A stretch of DNA of 64,000 bases from Butyrivibrio sp. CB08. GTDB lineage: Bacteria > Bacillota > Clostridia > Lachnospirales > Lachnospiraceae. Made by a program: the position numbers and the translations under genes. The stretch spans positions 1 to 64,000 of the forward strand of contig NZ_RAIR01000002.1 of assembly GCF_003625485.1 (NCBI RefSeq). Reading direction: 5' to 3'. Shown here piece by piece: positions 31,222-40,860 of the stretch (its first letter is position 1; every line of letters starts with the position of its first letter). The notes beneath the pieces were generated by a model. It had not been told where the DNA came from. It saw only the letters and a program-made list of their open reading frames with translations, and searched no databases.

Positions 31222-32079
31222 TCACATTTTATCGCTCCCTGGAATGAAGCTGTCAAAGATATAGATGTCGAAATCTCTTTTGGCATCCTCAAGCTGCTCC
31301 TGGCTCTTGATGGTCCAGGCTGCTGTCAGGCACCCATACAGATGTCTGTTTACCCAAAGTGAAAAGCTCTTTGGATACTTCCTGTTAAATGCTATGAAAT
31401 CAGGCTTACCTAGGAAATTAAAGAAAAGATGAGTGAGAACGAAGTACAGTATTCCTTTAAATTCCTGTGGATCCTCCTTGTGGAACTCATCAGAAAGCTG
31501 TCCTCTCATAACATCAGGGCGATGCTTCCTGTACCAGATAACTCCCAGTGGATTGAAGGACTCGATACAATAAACGCCCTTGTAATCACTAAGAAGTCCA
31601 TTGACTGCCGGACAAACAGATAAGTCCTTCAGTTCTATCTTAAGCTCTACAATAAGTGGAACCCTGCCGTCGACAAGTCTTAGGAAATCCTCAAATTTAG
31701 GAATCTTCTCGTTAGAATTGAAAAGGTGGAACTCCTTTAGCTCTTCATAGGTATAATCAATTACCTTGCCCTCTGGAGACTGGCCATCAGACGTCCTTGC
31801 CACCCTTTTTAATGTGAAATCATGAAAAATAACAGGGATACCGTCCTTGGTCAGCTGCACATCACACTCGATACCGTATCCAGCTTCCACAGCCTTCTTA
31901 AAAGCTGCCATGGAGTTCTCTGGAGCATCGCCAGCATTATCATGAAGTCCCCTGTGTGCATAAAGAACATTAATGTGTGGTCCTCTTTCAGGTCTGCCTA
32001 TCATTCTGGGCATTGTCATAAGCAGATACAAAACTGCCAAAATCCCCAAAACCACGCATAAACACTGAATTACTGCCAT
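31222..32079 (-). CDS. Membrane-anchored glycerophosphodiester phosphodiesterase
   Basis: A 285-residue protein. Residues 2-22 (AVIQCLCVVLGILAVLYLL) are a membrane anchor. The catalytic GDPD domain follows with the HRGLHDNAGDAPENS block (His and Arg at about residues 43-44), the ECDVQLTKDG metal site and the IFHDFTLKRV second His. It hydrolyses glycerophosphodiesters to glycerol-3-phosphate and an alcohol, probably outside the membrane. I place the start at the ATG at 32,079, which has AGGAAGTGG upstream; the longer TTG-initiated frame has no such site. Confidence 0.9.
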   Translation of the reverse strand: MAVIQCLCVVLGILAVLYLLMTMPRMIGRPERGPHINVLYAHRGLHDNAGDAPENSMAAFKKAVEAGYGIECDVQLTKDGIPVIFHDFTLKRVARTSDGQSPEGKVIDYTYEELKEFHLFNSNEKIPKFEDFLRLVDGRVPLIVELKIELKDLSVCPAVNGLLSDYKGVYCIESFNPLGVIWYRKHRPDVMRGQLSDEFHKEDPQEFKGILYFVLTHLFFNFLGKPDFIAFNRKYPKSFSLWVNRHLYGCLTAAWTIKSQEQLEDAKRDFDIYIFDSFIPGSDKM

Positions 32080-32140
32080 TAATAACCACTTCCTAATTGA
32101 TAATCTCGTAACTTGTCCGCCAACTATTTTACATTGCTTT

Positions 32141-32169
32141 TTGTTATAACGCAACCAATAATGTATAAT
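32141..32169 (+). promoter_or_regulatory. Promoter of the MFS transporter gene
   Basis: TTGTTA (32,141-32,146) is followed after 17 bases by a perfect TATAAT (32,164-32,169). Its position means an upstream in-frame ATG at 32,113 cannot be the start. Confidence 0.7.
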
Positions 32170-32220
32170 ATTAGTGTATTATTTCACAAAAAAATGTATG
32201 AAAAAGGGGCTTTGGGGATT

Positions 32221-33534
32221 ATGAAACTTAATTACAGACGCACTATTCTTATTGGACTGGCATTTCTTTCTATCACTGCCTTCTGGCAGTTCTACGACAA
32301 TGAGATACCCAGAATACTAAAATACACCTTTAATCTTGGCGAAACCGCTACCGGCGCTGTAATGGCAATGGATAACGTTTTTGCTCTGGTTCTTCTTCCA
32401 CTGTTTGGAGCTCTTTCAGATAAGAGCAGCACGAAATTCGGAAAAAGAATGCCCTTCATTATTATAGGAACTTTCCTTTCAGTAGCTTTGTTCCTTATCT
32501 TAATGCTTGTGGCCAAGCCAAGCGGCAATGTGTTTTTCTTCTTTATAGTACTTCTCCTTCTTCTGGTAGCTATGGGAACCTACAGATCTCCAGCTGTATC
32601 CCTTATGCCAGACTTAACACCTGCACCTCTTCGTAGCTCAGCCAACGCTGTGATTAACCTTATGGGCGCTCTTGGCGGCGTATTTATCCTTGTTATGACA
32701 ATGCTGGTTTTGGACAGACCAGAGAACCCTGCTGACACCAATTACACAGGCCTTGTTCTTAGTCTTGTTATCTGCATGATAGTATCCATCGTAGTTATGA
32801 TCTTTACCATCAACGAGAACAAGATCAAGAAACAGATTGAAGAAGAAGGCGGACTTGGCTCCCTTGGCGATCAGATCGATGATGATGAAAAAGAGATCCA
32901 GGCAAGTAAAGGAAAGCGCCTTCCAGCAGACGTCATGAAGAGCCTTGCTTTCCTTCTTATATCAGTAGCATTCTGGTTCATGGCTTACAACGCTGTTACT
33001 ACAGCCTTCACAAGATACGTCAGCGAAGTCTGGGGTCCTGAGGGCGGAAGCTACGCAGGAGCTCTTATGGTTGCCACTGTAGCTGCAGTTCTTAGCTACA
33101 TTCCAATCGGTATTCTTTCAAGTAAACTTGGCAGAAAAAAGGTGATTCTCGCCGGCGTTTTACTTATGAGCTTTTGTTACCTCAGTGTGTCCTTTATGGT
33201 CACCTACTCTCCTCTATTAAACCTGTTCTTCGTTCTTATAGGAGTGGGCTGGGCAGCCATCAACGTAAACTCCTACCCTATGGTTGTTGAGATGAGTAAA
33301 GCTGGTGATATCGGTAAATACACAGGAACCTACTACACCTTCTCCATGGCAGCACAGGTATTTACACCTATTCTCTCCGGACTTCTTCTTGAGAATATTT
33401 CTTACAGGACACTGTTCCCATATGCCTTTGTGTTCTCAACCCTCGCATTCTTTACAATGCTGATGGTTAAGCACGGTGATTCCAAGCCAGAGGCTAAAAA
33501 GAACATTATTGAGCACTTTGATGTTGATGACTGA
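32221..33534 (+). CDS. Major facilitator superfamily transporter (SLC45/GPH-like)
   Basis: A 437-residue, 12-helix membrane transporter. The N-terminus MKLNYRRTILIGLAFLSITA is followed by AFWQFYDNEIPRIL and the loop-2/3 motif GALSDKSSTKFGKRMPFIII, which resembles the G-x-x-S-D-R/K motif of sugar and sucrose-type MFS members. TM segments follow at regular spacing, with the usual cytoplasmic loop (about residues 205-240, IKKQIEEEGGLGSLGDQID). The repeated loop IGILSSKLGRKK marks the second half. Sugar or glycoside uptake is a likely role, but the substrate is unknown. The start is set by the promoter. Confidence 0.85.
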   Translation: MKLNYRRTILIGLAFLSITAFWQFYDNEIPRILKYTFNLGETATGAVMAMDNVFALVLLPLFGALSDKSSTKFGKRMPFIIIGTFLSVALFLILMLVAKPSGNVFFFFIVLLLLLVAMGTYRSPAVSLMPDLTPAPLRSSANAVINLMGALGGVFILVMTMLVLDRPENPADTNYTGLVLSLVICMIVSIVVMIFTINENKIKKQIEEEGGLGSLGDQIDDDEKEIQASKGKRLPADVMKSLAFLLISVAFWFMAYNAVTTAFTRYVSEVWGPEGGSYAGALMVATVAAVLSYIPIGILSSKLGRKKVILAGVLLMSFCYLSVSFMVTYSPLLNLFFVLIGVGWAAINVNSYPMVVEMSKAGDIGKYTGTYYTFSMAAQVFTPILSGLLLENISYRTLFPYAFVFSTLAFFTMLMVKHGDSKPEAKKNIIEHFDVDD

Positions 33535-33592
33535 TAAACGCTTAATAGAAGATTTATAATTGATTACTCATTATTTTGATAAAATATAATGT

Positions 33593-36118
33593 ATGGAACG
33601 GTACTTTATAGATAATCTTGACACAGCCATATCCAGGGAGTGGATAAAAGCCTACCACCACCCCCTGATTCGTGCTGCCAGCGGACATGTTTCTGATGAA
33701 GAATCTCTTGCAAGATGGGAAGACCCTGAAAAAGGAGTCTTTACTGCCGCTGAATTTGTCCCAGTTCTCGAAAAAGAAAAACTCTCATATAAACTTGATC
33801 TTTATATGGTTGAGCGGGTCCTTAAAAAACTTAAGGGTCAGGCTGAGCACGGTCTTCACATCGTTCCTGAGTCCGTAAATATCTCCCGCGCAGATTTTGA
33901 CTCCTGCGATATGGTAAAAGAGATAACCCAAAGAATAGATGCCTCCGGGCTTTCAAGGGATATCCTCATTGTTGAGCTTAATGAAAAAGATGTGGGAAGC
34001 GATGTGGATTACATGAAAACCCAGGTGGAACGTTTCAATAAAGAAGGAATCAAAGTCTGGCTAGACAACTACGGGGGCGGCCACTCTTCTCTTCTCATCC
34101 TCCTGAAGATCCACTTTGATCTTCTAAAGATATCCAGAGAACTGGTAGCGCAGATTGGTAAAAACGAGGCTGCGCAGATTGTTCTTACTGAATACATAAA
34201 GACCGCCATCGCTCTTGGAATGGACACTTCCGCCAAGGGCGTCGAGACCAGGGAACAAGCCATGTTCCTTAAGGAAGTTGGATGTACTAAGCTTCAGGGT
34301 TTCCATTACATAAAGCCTGTGTCGCTGGCAACTATCATCGAACGAAACGAAAAGGGCATTCAGATCGGTTTTGAGAATCCAGCGGAATTCGAATATTACG
34401 AGAAGCTTGGCAGAGTAAATCTCTACGATCTTTCTTTTTCAAGAGCTGACAGCGATTCTCTTGATAAATACTTTGATACCATGCCCATGGTCATCTTCAC
34501 TTTGGATGATAACAAGGCCACTTTTATCAGATGCAACAAAAGCTACAGGGAGTTCTTAGACAAGTATTTCCCTGATACGAAGAGATGGCGATTCTTCAAT
34601 TACGATTCCATAAGGCCAGGAGTTGGCTACTATTCGTATAACGCTGTAAGGCAATGTGCCGCAGATGGGAAAAGAGCTATCATCGATGACAGAATGAGTG
34701 ATGGAAGGACTATCCAGCTCTTTGCAAGGCGCATAGCTGTTAACCCGGTCACAGGTGCTTCTGCAGTAGCTATTGCTGTTTTATCTGTATCCGAAGCTGC
34801 AGCAAAAAACGAGCTGACCTATAACTACATAGCCAGAGCCCTTTCAGAGGATTATCTGTATCTGTTCTTCGTTGATCTTGATACAGAAGAATACACTGAA
34901 TATGCCGCCAATGGTATTAACCGCGACATAACCTTTGAAAGACACGGCGATCATTTCTTCGAATATGAAAAAACCGGTATTGATCTGGAAATTCCCGATG
35001 ATGAGCTGTCTCAGCTCAAGGTAAACTTCACAAGAAAGAACGTAGAAAAGGGTCTTGCTGAAAACGGAACCTTCTCTCTGCTGACAAAGATGTATCTAAA
35101 TCAGCAGCTGGTAAATATTTCCATAAAAGCCGTAAAAGTAAGAGGCGAAGGGAACCATATCATAGTGGGGATAAGCAACGTTGACGCCCAGATAAAAGCC
35201 CGTGAAGTTCTTGAAAAAGCCAGGGAAGAAAAGGTCATCTACTCAAGAGTTGGCGCCCTGACCGGCGATTATATCTACATTTATACCGTGGATCCCGAAA
35301 CCTTCCACTACAAGAAATACAACCCTTCGGGTATTGTATCAGACCTTGGAATTACCGATGAAGGTGATGATTTCTTTGGATCCATCATAAGTAGCGCCCC
35401 CAACGGCATCTATCATGAGGACCTTCATGAATTTCTGTCAGCCTTTACAAAAGAAGGGGTCCTTGAAGAAATAGAGAAAAAAGGAATATTTGAAAACAGA
35501 CACCGTCTGAACATCGGAGGAACCCCACGTTATGTGTTAATGCGCGCCACTATCCTTCAGGAAGAAGACGGAAAAAAACTTATCATGGGTATCTTTGACA
35601 TTGATGAAAGAGTAAAGCGTGAACAGGAGTATGAAGCTAATCTCTTTGATGCCCAGCACAGGGCAAGTTACGACGAACTTACTGGTGTAAAGAACAAGAA
35701 CGCCTACGCCAGCGTGGAAAAGAAAATGGACAGCCTTATAGTTGACGAAGTTCATTTTGATTTTGCCATCGCACTTTTTGATATCAATGATCTCAAGCTT
35801 GTAAATGACACCTATGGTCATCAGGCTGGAGATGCCTTTATCAAAAAGGGCTGCGACTATATCTGCCGGCTATTCAAACACAGTCCTGTTTACAGGATTG
35901 GAGGCGATGAGTTTGTTGTCGTAGCTCAGGGCTATGACTATTTAAACATTGATTCCATCATGGATAAACTTAGAAAGCACAATATCAAGAACAGATTAAA
36001 AGGTGAAATAGTTATAGCTGGTGGAATGTCCAAATATGATGATGATCCCACTGTCGCTGCTGTTTTTAAGCGGGCAGATGAAGAAATGTACAAGAACAAG
36101 GCGGAACTTAAGAGATAA
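33593..36118 (+). CDS. GGDEF diguanylate cyclase with a degenerate EAL domain
   Basis: An 841-residue cytoplasmic protein with no membrane helix. Residues 1-260 are an EAL fold whose key residues have changed. VELNEKDV keeps the E-L-x-E, but the usual DDFGTG is DNYGGGHSS, KIDRSF is KISREL, and EGVET is KGVET, so hydrolysis of c-di-GMP is unlikely. Three PAS-like regions follow (about residues 290-400, 410-530 and 550-670). The C-terminal GGDEF domain is intact (YRIGGDEFVVVAQG, near residue 776), so synthesis of c-di-GMP is likely. The EAL domain may sense c-di-GMP. No ribosome site precedes the ATG. Confidence 0.85.
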   Translation: MERYFIDNLDTAISREWIKAYHHPLIRAASGHVSDEESLARWEDPEKGVFTAAEFVPVLEKEKLSYKLDLYMVERVLKKLKGQAEHGLHIVPESVNISRADFDSCDMVKEITQRIDASGLSRDILIVELNEKDVGSDVDYMKTQVERFNKEGIKVWLDNYGGGHSSLLILLKIHFDLLKISRELVAQIGKNEAAQIVLTEYIKTAIALGMDTSAKGVETREQAMFLKEVGCTKLQGFHYIKPVSLATIIERNEKGIQIGFENPAEFEYYEKLGRVNLYDLSFSRADSDSLDKYFDTMPMVIFTLDDNKATFIRCNKSYREFLDKYFPDTKRWRFFNYDSIRPGVGYYSYNAVRQCAADGKRAIIDDRMSDGRTIQLFARRIAVNPVTGASAVAIAVLSVSEAAAKNELTYNYIARALSEDYLYLFFVDLDTEEYTEYAANGINRDITFERHGDHFFEYEKTGIDLEIPDDELSQLKVNFTRKNVEKGLAENGTFSLLTKMYLNQQLVNISIKAVKVRGEGNHIIVGISNVDAQIKAREVLEKAREEKVIYSRVGALTGDYIYIYTVDPETFHYKKYNPSGIVSDLGITDEGDDFFGSIISSAPNGIYHEDLHEFLSAFTKEGVLEEIEKKGIFENRHRLNIGGTPRYVLMRATILQEEDGKKLIMGIFDIDERVKREQEYEANLFDAQHRASYDELTGVKNKNAYASVEKKMDSLIVDEVHFDFAIALFDINDLKLVNDTYGHQAGDAFIKKGCDYICRLFKHSPVYRIGGDEFVVVAQGYDYLNIDSIMDKLRKHNIKNRLKGEIVIAGGMSKYDDDPTVAAVFKRADEEMYKNKAELKR

Positions 36119-36178
36119 AAAAAGCTGATACATGAAGCTCCCATTTAGGGATATCATGTATCAGCTATATTTTTTGTG
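36119..36178. terminator. Bidirectional terminator between GGDEF gene and purC
   Basis: AGCTGATACATGA (36,123-36,135) pairs with TCATGTATCAGCT (36,154-36,166), with A-runs before and T-runs after. It serves both convergent genes. Confidence 0.9.
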
Positions 36179-36189
36179 TAAAAATACTA

Positions 36190-37065
36190 TCAAACTGCCA
36201 GATCTGAGCCTGTAAGGAGCTTGTAAGCCTCAAGATATTTGGCAATAGTCTTATCGATAACATCCTGAGGAAGATCGTAGTTGCAATCAGGATTAGCCTT
36301 TAAGTAATCACGAACGAACTGCTTGTCAAAGGAAGGCTGACCATGTCCTGGCTCATAGCCTTCTACTGGCCAGAAACGTGAACTGTCAGGAGTAAGCATC
36401 TCATCAGCAAGAACTACCTCACCATTCTCATCGACACCAAACTCAAACTTGGTATCAGCGATGATGATGCCCTTTGTAAGAGCGTAGTCAGCGCACTTCT
36501 TGTAAAGAGCGATTGTGTAGTCCCTGATCTTCTCAGCGTAATCTCTGCCCTTTCCAGGGAACTCTTTTTCAAGAACCTCTATGCTTCTGTCGAAGTCGAT
36601 GTTCTCATCGTGATCGCCAATCTCAGCCTTGGTGCTTGGTGTGTAGATTGGCTGTGGAAGCTTGTCGCATTCCTTAAGTCCCTCAGGGAGCTTAATTCCG
36701 CAAACTGTTCCGTTTTCCTTGTAGCTGTTCCAGCCGCTACCAGTGATATATCCGCGAACGATACATTCAACGGGGATCATGGTGAGCTTTTTGCAGAGCA
36801 TGCTGTTGCCAGTAAACTGTGGCTGTCTGAAGAACTCTGGCATATCTGCTGTGTCAACACTTACCATGTGGTTCTTAACAATATCCTTGGTATAATCGAA
36901 CCAAAATCTGGACATCTGAGTGAGAACTGCGCCCTTCTTGGTTACCTTGTTCTTAAGGATAACATCAAAGGCTGAAATTCTGTCTGTAGCCACCATAATG
37001 AGGTTCTCACCTACATCATAGATCTCTCTTACTTTACCTTCTTTTACTGGTCTGTACTCCTGCAT
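36190..37065 (-). CDS. purC: SAICAR synthase (phosphoribosylaminoimidazole-succinocarboxamide synthase)
   Basis: A 291-residue enzyme of purine synthesis that joins CAIR and aspartate with ATP. It opens MQEYRPVKEGKVREIYDVGE, contains the signatures MIPVECIVRGYITGSGW and ALYKKCADYALTKGIIIADT, with KFEFGVDENGEVVLADEMLT for ATP and metal binding. I chose the ATG at 37,065, with AAGGAGGAG upstream; the extra in-frame codons to 37,104 overlap the ABC-F gene and are not conserved. It follows the ABC-F gene by 35 bases and may be co-transcribed. Confidence 0.96.
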   Translation of the reverse strand: MQEYRPVKEGKVREIYDVGENLIMVATDRISAFDVILKNKVTKKGAVLTQMSRFWFDYTKDIVKNHMVSVDTADMPEFFRQPQFTGNSMLCKKLTMIPVECIVRGYITGSGWNSYKENGTVCGIKLPEGLKECDKLPQPIYTPSTKAEIGDHDENIDFDRSIEVLEKEFPGKGRDYAEKIRDYTIALYKKCADYALTKGIIIADTKFEFGVDENGEVVLADEMLTPDSSRFWPVEGYEPGHGQPSFDKQFVRDYLKANPDCNYDLPQDVIDKTIAKYLEAYKLLTGSDLAV

Positions 37066-37100
37066 ATTCGCTCCTCCTTGTATTGCATTATAGCAATTTA

Positions 37101-38741
37101 TCAATCGTCCTCTTCTTCGTCAGCTGCAGCGGTATATACTGTACGCTTTCTAGCCATCTCATCACTTTCAAGATACTCATCATATGTGGATCTCTTATCA
37201 ACAAGAGTTCCGTCTGGAAGTATCTCCATGATTCTGTTGGCTGTGGTCTGTACAACCTGGTGGTCACGGCATGCGAACAGCTCTACACCTGGGAATTTGA
37301 TCATTCCATCGTTGAGGGCTGAAATTGATTCCATATCAAGGTGGTTCGTAGGCTCGTCAAAGATGAGGCAGTTAGCGCCGCTTATCATCATCTTGGAGAG
37401 CATGCAACGTACCTTTTCTCCTCCGGAAAGAACCTTAACCTTCTTGATTCCGTCCTCTCCTGCGAAGAGCATACGTCCAAGGAAGCCTCTTACATAGGTA
37501 GCATCCTTGATCTCTGAGTAGCCTGTAAGCCACTCTGTTATATTGTAATCGTTGTCAAATTCTCTTGTATTGTCCTTAGGGAAGTAAGCCTGGGATGTTG
37601 TTACGCCCCACTTGTAAGTTCCCTCGTCTGGCTCGATCTCTCCCATCAGGATCTGGAAAAGAGTTGTCTTAGCCAGCTCATTGCCTCCTACAAAGGCAAT
37701 CTTGTCGTCATGCTGAACAACAAATGAAATGTTATCAAGTACCTTCTCGCCGTTTACAGTCTTGGAGATTCCATCAACTGTGAGGACTTCGTTACCAATC
37801 TCTCTCTCAGGTCTGAAGTCGATGTATGGGTACTTTCTGCTTGATGGCTTAATCGTATCAAGCTCGATCTTCTCAAGGGCTCTCTTTCTTGAAGTAGCCT
37901 GCTTACTCTTACTTGCGTTAGCGGAGAATCTTGCAATGAACTCTTTAAGTTCCTTGATCTGCTCCTCTTTCTTTTTATTGGCTTCCTTCATCTGGCGGAT
38001 CATCAGCTGACTTGACTCATACCAGAAGTCGTAGTTACCAGCATAGAGCTGGATCTTGCCATAATCGATATCTGCAATGTATGTACATACCTTATTAAGG
38101 AAGTAACGGTCATGGGATACAACGATGACTGTGTTGTCGAAGTTGATAAGGAACTCCTCAAGCCATGCGATAGCATCAAGATCCAAGTGGTTGGTAGGCT
38201 CGTCCAGAAGAAGGATGTCAGGATTACCAAAAAGTGCTCTTGCAAGCAGAACCTTGACCTTCTGTGCGCCGTCCAGTTCCTTCATATATTTGTGGTGGAA
38301 CTCTGTCTCGATTCCAAGGCCGTTAAGAAGGCTCTCTGCATCTGACTCAGCTTCCCATCCGTTCATCTCAGCGAATTCAGCCTCAAGTTCGCTGGCTCTG
38401 ATGCCATCTTCGTCGGTGAAATCCTCTTTTGCATAGATCTCATCCTTTTCCTTCATGACCTCAAAGAGCCTTGCGTTACCACCCATTACTGTGTCGAGAA
38501 CAACGTCCTCGTCATACTTGAAGTGGTCCTGCTCCAGGAAGGAAAGTCTCTCGCCATCGGAAATAACTACGTCTCCGTTTGTGGTCTCGATCTTACCTGA
38601 AAGGATCTTAAGGAATGTTGACTTACCTGCGCCGTTGGCACCGATGATACCGTAGCAGTTACCAGGTGTGAACTTGATATTTACATCTTCAAAAAGAGCT
38701 TTTTTACCAACTCTTAAAGTTACATTATTTGCACTGATCAT
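37101..38741 (-). CDS. ABC-F ATP-binding protein (ribosome-associated type)
   Basis: A 546-residue protein with two ABC domains and no membrane segment. Domain 1 has the Walker A GANGAGKSTFLKIL (about residues 33-46), signature ELDGAQKVKVLLARALF and Walker B ILLLDEPTNHLDLD. The linker (about residues 245-315) is helical and basic. Domain 2 has Walker A FVGGNELAKTTLF, which replaces the usual G-x-x-G-x-G-K, plus signature VLSGGEKVRCMLSKMM and LIFDEPTNHLDMES. ABC-F proteins act on stalled ribosomes at the exit site. The changed second P-loop appears to be a family feature in Clostridia; I recall it but could not check. Confidence 0.9.
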   Translation of the reverse strand: MISANNVTLRVGKKALFEDVNIKFTPGNCYGIIGANGAGKSTFLKILSGKIETTNGDVVISDGERLSFLEQDHFKYDEDVVLDTVMGGNARLFEVMKEKDEIYAKEDFTDEDGIRASELEAEFAEMNGWEAESDAESLLNGLGIETEFHHKYMKELDGAQKVKVLLARALFGNPDILLLDEPTNHLDLDAIAWLEEFLINFDNTVIVVSHDRYFLNKVCTYIADIDYGKIQLYAGNYDFWYESSQLMIRQMKEANKKKEEQIKELKEFIARFSANASKSKQATSRKRALEKIELDTIKPSSRKYPYIDFRPEREIGNEVLTVDGISKTVNGEKVLDNISFVVQHDDKIAFVGGNELAKTTLFQILMGEIEPDEGTYKWGVTTSQAYFPKDNTREFDNDYNITEWLTGYSEIKDATYVRGFLGRMLFAGEDGIKKVKVLSGGEKVRCMLSKMMISGANCLIFDEPTNHLDMESISALNDGMIKFPGVELFACRDHQVVQTTANRIMEILPDGTLVDKRSTYDEYLESDEMARKRTVYTAAADEEEDD

Positions 38742-38824
38742 TTAAAAAACCTCATTAATATAAAACTACTCTTTGCAACAGTTCGTATTATATTGGATAG
38801 ACAAATAAAATGCAATGTCTTTGC

Positions 38825-38858
38825 ACAAAAAAGACAGCAGGTATACTTGCCTGCTGTC
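38825..38858 (-). terminator. Terminator of the EAL membrane protein gene
   Basis: GACAGCAGG (38,833-38,841) pairs with CCTGCTGTC (38,850-38,858); on the minus strand TTTTTTGTGC follows. Confidence 0.85.
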
Positions 38859-38875
38859 CACAAAACACACTATCG

Positions 38876-40765
38876 TCAAACAGAATATTTTTCTACGAAT
38901 TCATTCATAGGAAGAGGCTTGGAATAATAATATCCCTGGAGATAGTCACAGCCAACCTTAGTCATAACTGCAGCCATATCCTCATCCTCTATTCCTTCTG
39001 CTGTGACACCAAAACCCATGTGCTTAAAGGCCTGTATCATACTTGGAAGAATATCGTCAGGCTCTCTGAAGTAATCCCTGACAATGCTCATATCAAGTTT
39101 GACATTTATAAATGGACATTTCTTGAGTCTGGCAATGTTGGAATAGCCTGTTCCATAGTCATCAAGTACGAACTGGAAGCCTTTATTCTTCATGCTCTCG
39201 ATCTGTCTGTGCAGGAACCCATCATCAATAAGGGATTCTTCTGTGATCTCTAAATAGATCATTCCAGGATCGATATCATATTTCTTCATTATGGAAGCAT
39301 ATCTGTCTGCCAGATCAGTCTTTAAGAACTGTACAGGGGACAGATTGACGTTTATCCTGGATAGTCCCATCTTATTAATGTCATTGTCCTTAATAAACTG
39401 GCAGGTCTTTACAAACACCTGCTCACCAAGCTGATTTATCTTACCATTGGCCTCAGCTATAGGAATAAATAGTCCCGGAGGAATGAGCTTTCCTTCGTCG
39501 TCTCTTATTCTGCAAAGAGCCTCTGCACTTATGAGCCCTCCACTTTCTGCCTTTACAAGAGGCTGAAGGAACACCTCTACTTTGTCCCTTTCAACTGCAG
39601 TTTCAAGGAACCTCTTAAGGGCCATCTCATCCTCTTTTTCCCTGAGCTCTTCCTCTGAAAATACCAGTATATCACTGGAAGACCGGGTCTCAACTTTGTT
39701 AAAAGCTACGGTCAGAGTATTAAGAAGAACATCTAATGCGACTTTTTCTCCCACATCAATGAAGGCAAAGCCTGGTTCAAGATACAGCTCGACTCCCTCT
39801 TCTTTCCAGGGCGCTACAAACCTGCTGCGTATCTGCTCTACATAATTTTGATAATCCATATCGTTGCTTCCAAGAAGCAGGAATCTTCCATTTCTATAAT
39901 AGAAGGTGCTTAACTCCTTAAAGTTTCTTGTCAGATACTGGCTGATAAGGATAAGTCCATCATCTATCTGCTGTCCGCCATATATATCCCGCATCTCGTG
40001 ATAATTCTTGATCACAACGCAAAGTACTGAAAAGTGCTCCCTTCCGATCCTCTCTTCAATCAAATCCCTGAAAGCTGCGCTGTTAAATACAGCACCTCTT
40101 GTTTCCAGATAGAACTCAGGATTCTCAGTGGCAAGGTATATTATCAGAATGGCTATAAGACAGAAGGTGTCCATAAGCAGAAGGTGTGGCATAAGTCTTC
40201 TTAAGATAATGCCCACAGTCAAAACTGCAACAAAATAAAATACTGCCCAGTAGTGACGTCTTCTCTTTATCCTGTACTTAAATCTGTACAGGATTATATA
40301 GCACAATATCATATAGTAGGCATAAACAAAATAGATAATGTTGTAAAGCGGACCGCTTTCATAGAAGCCCTTGCGAACTGAATAGATAAGCCCTGTAAAC
40401 GGACTTGTAATACTCAAAAGAAAACCAACTCCAAAAGGTATATTGATTATAAGAGTTTTTACATCGTTCTTTTCCGGAATCAGCTTGAAATAGCTGGCAA
40501 TAAAATAAAACATAGCCAGTGCCCTTGCGAAGAAAAGCGCAAAGTAACTGGCATTTAAATAATCCACTAAAACAAGTGGCAAAATACTTATATTGTCATC
40601 CGCCCAACTTGAAAAAATGTCCGCGCTTATTACAAGACTCTCAACAATGAGAATCATGACATAGAAAATGTTCTTCCTAAGTGCGAGCCTTGGAAGCGAA
40701 AAGTAAAAGCATAGCACTATGAAAATAATTATACAGCTGGGAATCGCAAAGCCATAATCCCACAT
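38876..40765 (-). CDS. Membrane EAL-domain c-di-GMP phosphodiesterase with degenerate GGDEF
   Basis: A 629-residue protein. The first 215 residues hold about seven membrane helices. Residues 225-360 are a GGDEF-like fold whose signature has become YRNGRFLLLG, so it cannot make c-di-GMP. Residues 375-629 are an intact EAL domain: AEALCR, INVNLSPVQF, LEITEES, LDDYGTGYSN, VKLDMSIVRD and AEGIEDED all keep the metal and catalytic residues. It should hydrolyse c-di-GMP at the membrane. I chose the ATG at 40,765, with GAGGACGGA upstream. Confidence 0.9.
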   Translation of the reverse strand: MWDYGFAIPSCIIIFIVLCFYFSLPRLALRKNIFYVMILIVESLVISADIFSSWADDNISILPLVLVDYLNASYFALFFARALAMFYFIASYFKLIPEKNDVKTLIINIPFGVGFLLSITSPFTGLIYSVRKGFYESGPLYNIIYFVYAYYMILCYIILYRFKYRIKRRRHYWAVFYFVAVLTVGIILRRLMPHLLLMDTFCLIAILIIYLATENPEFYLETRGAVFNSAAFRDLIEERIGREHFSVLCVVIKNYHEMRDIYGGQQIDDGLILISQYLTRNFKELSTFYYRNGRFLLLGSNDMDYQNYVEQIRSRFVAPWKEEGVELYLEPGFAFIDVGEKVALDVLLNTLTVAFNKVETRSSSDILVFSEEELREKEDEMALKRFLETAVERDKVEVFLQPLVKAESGGLISAEALCRIRDDEGKLIPPGLFIPIAEANGKINQLGEQVFVKTCQFIKDNDINKMGLSRINVNLSPVQFLKTDLADRYASIMKKYDIDPGMIYLEITEESLIDDGFLHRQIESMKNKGFQFVLDDYGTGYSNIARLKKCPFINVKLDMSIVRDYFREPDDILPSMIQAFKHMGFGVTAEGIEDEDMAAVMTKVGCDYLQGYYYSKPLPMNEFVEKYSV

Positions 40766-40860
40766 ATTCCGTCCTCTGACTAAACATGGTGTGCGATTTT
40801 TAGTTATAATTATTGTCACATATCAATAATGCAAAAGCTATTAAAATTGTGTTAAATCTA

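Noticed and set aside
32113-32220. Earlier in-frame ATG for the MFS transporter gene
   Set aside because: A perfect promoter (TTGTTA-17-TATAAT at 32,141-32,169) lies downstream of that ATG, and the extra residues are not transporter-like. The start at 32,221 fits the family.
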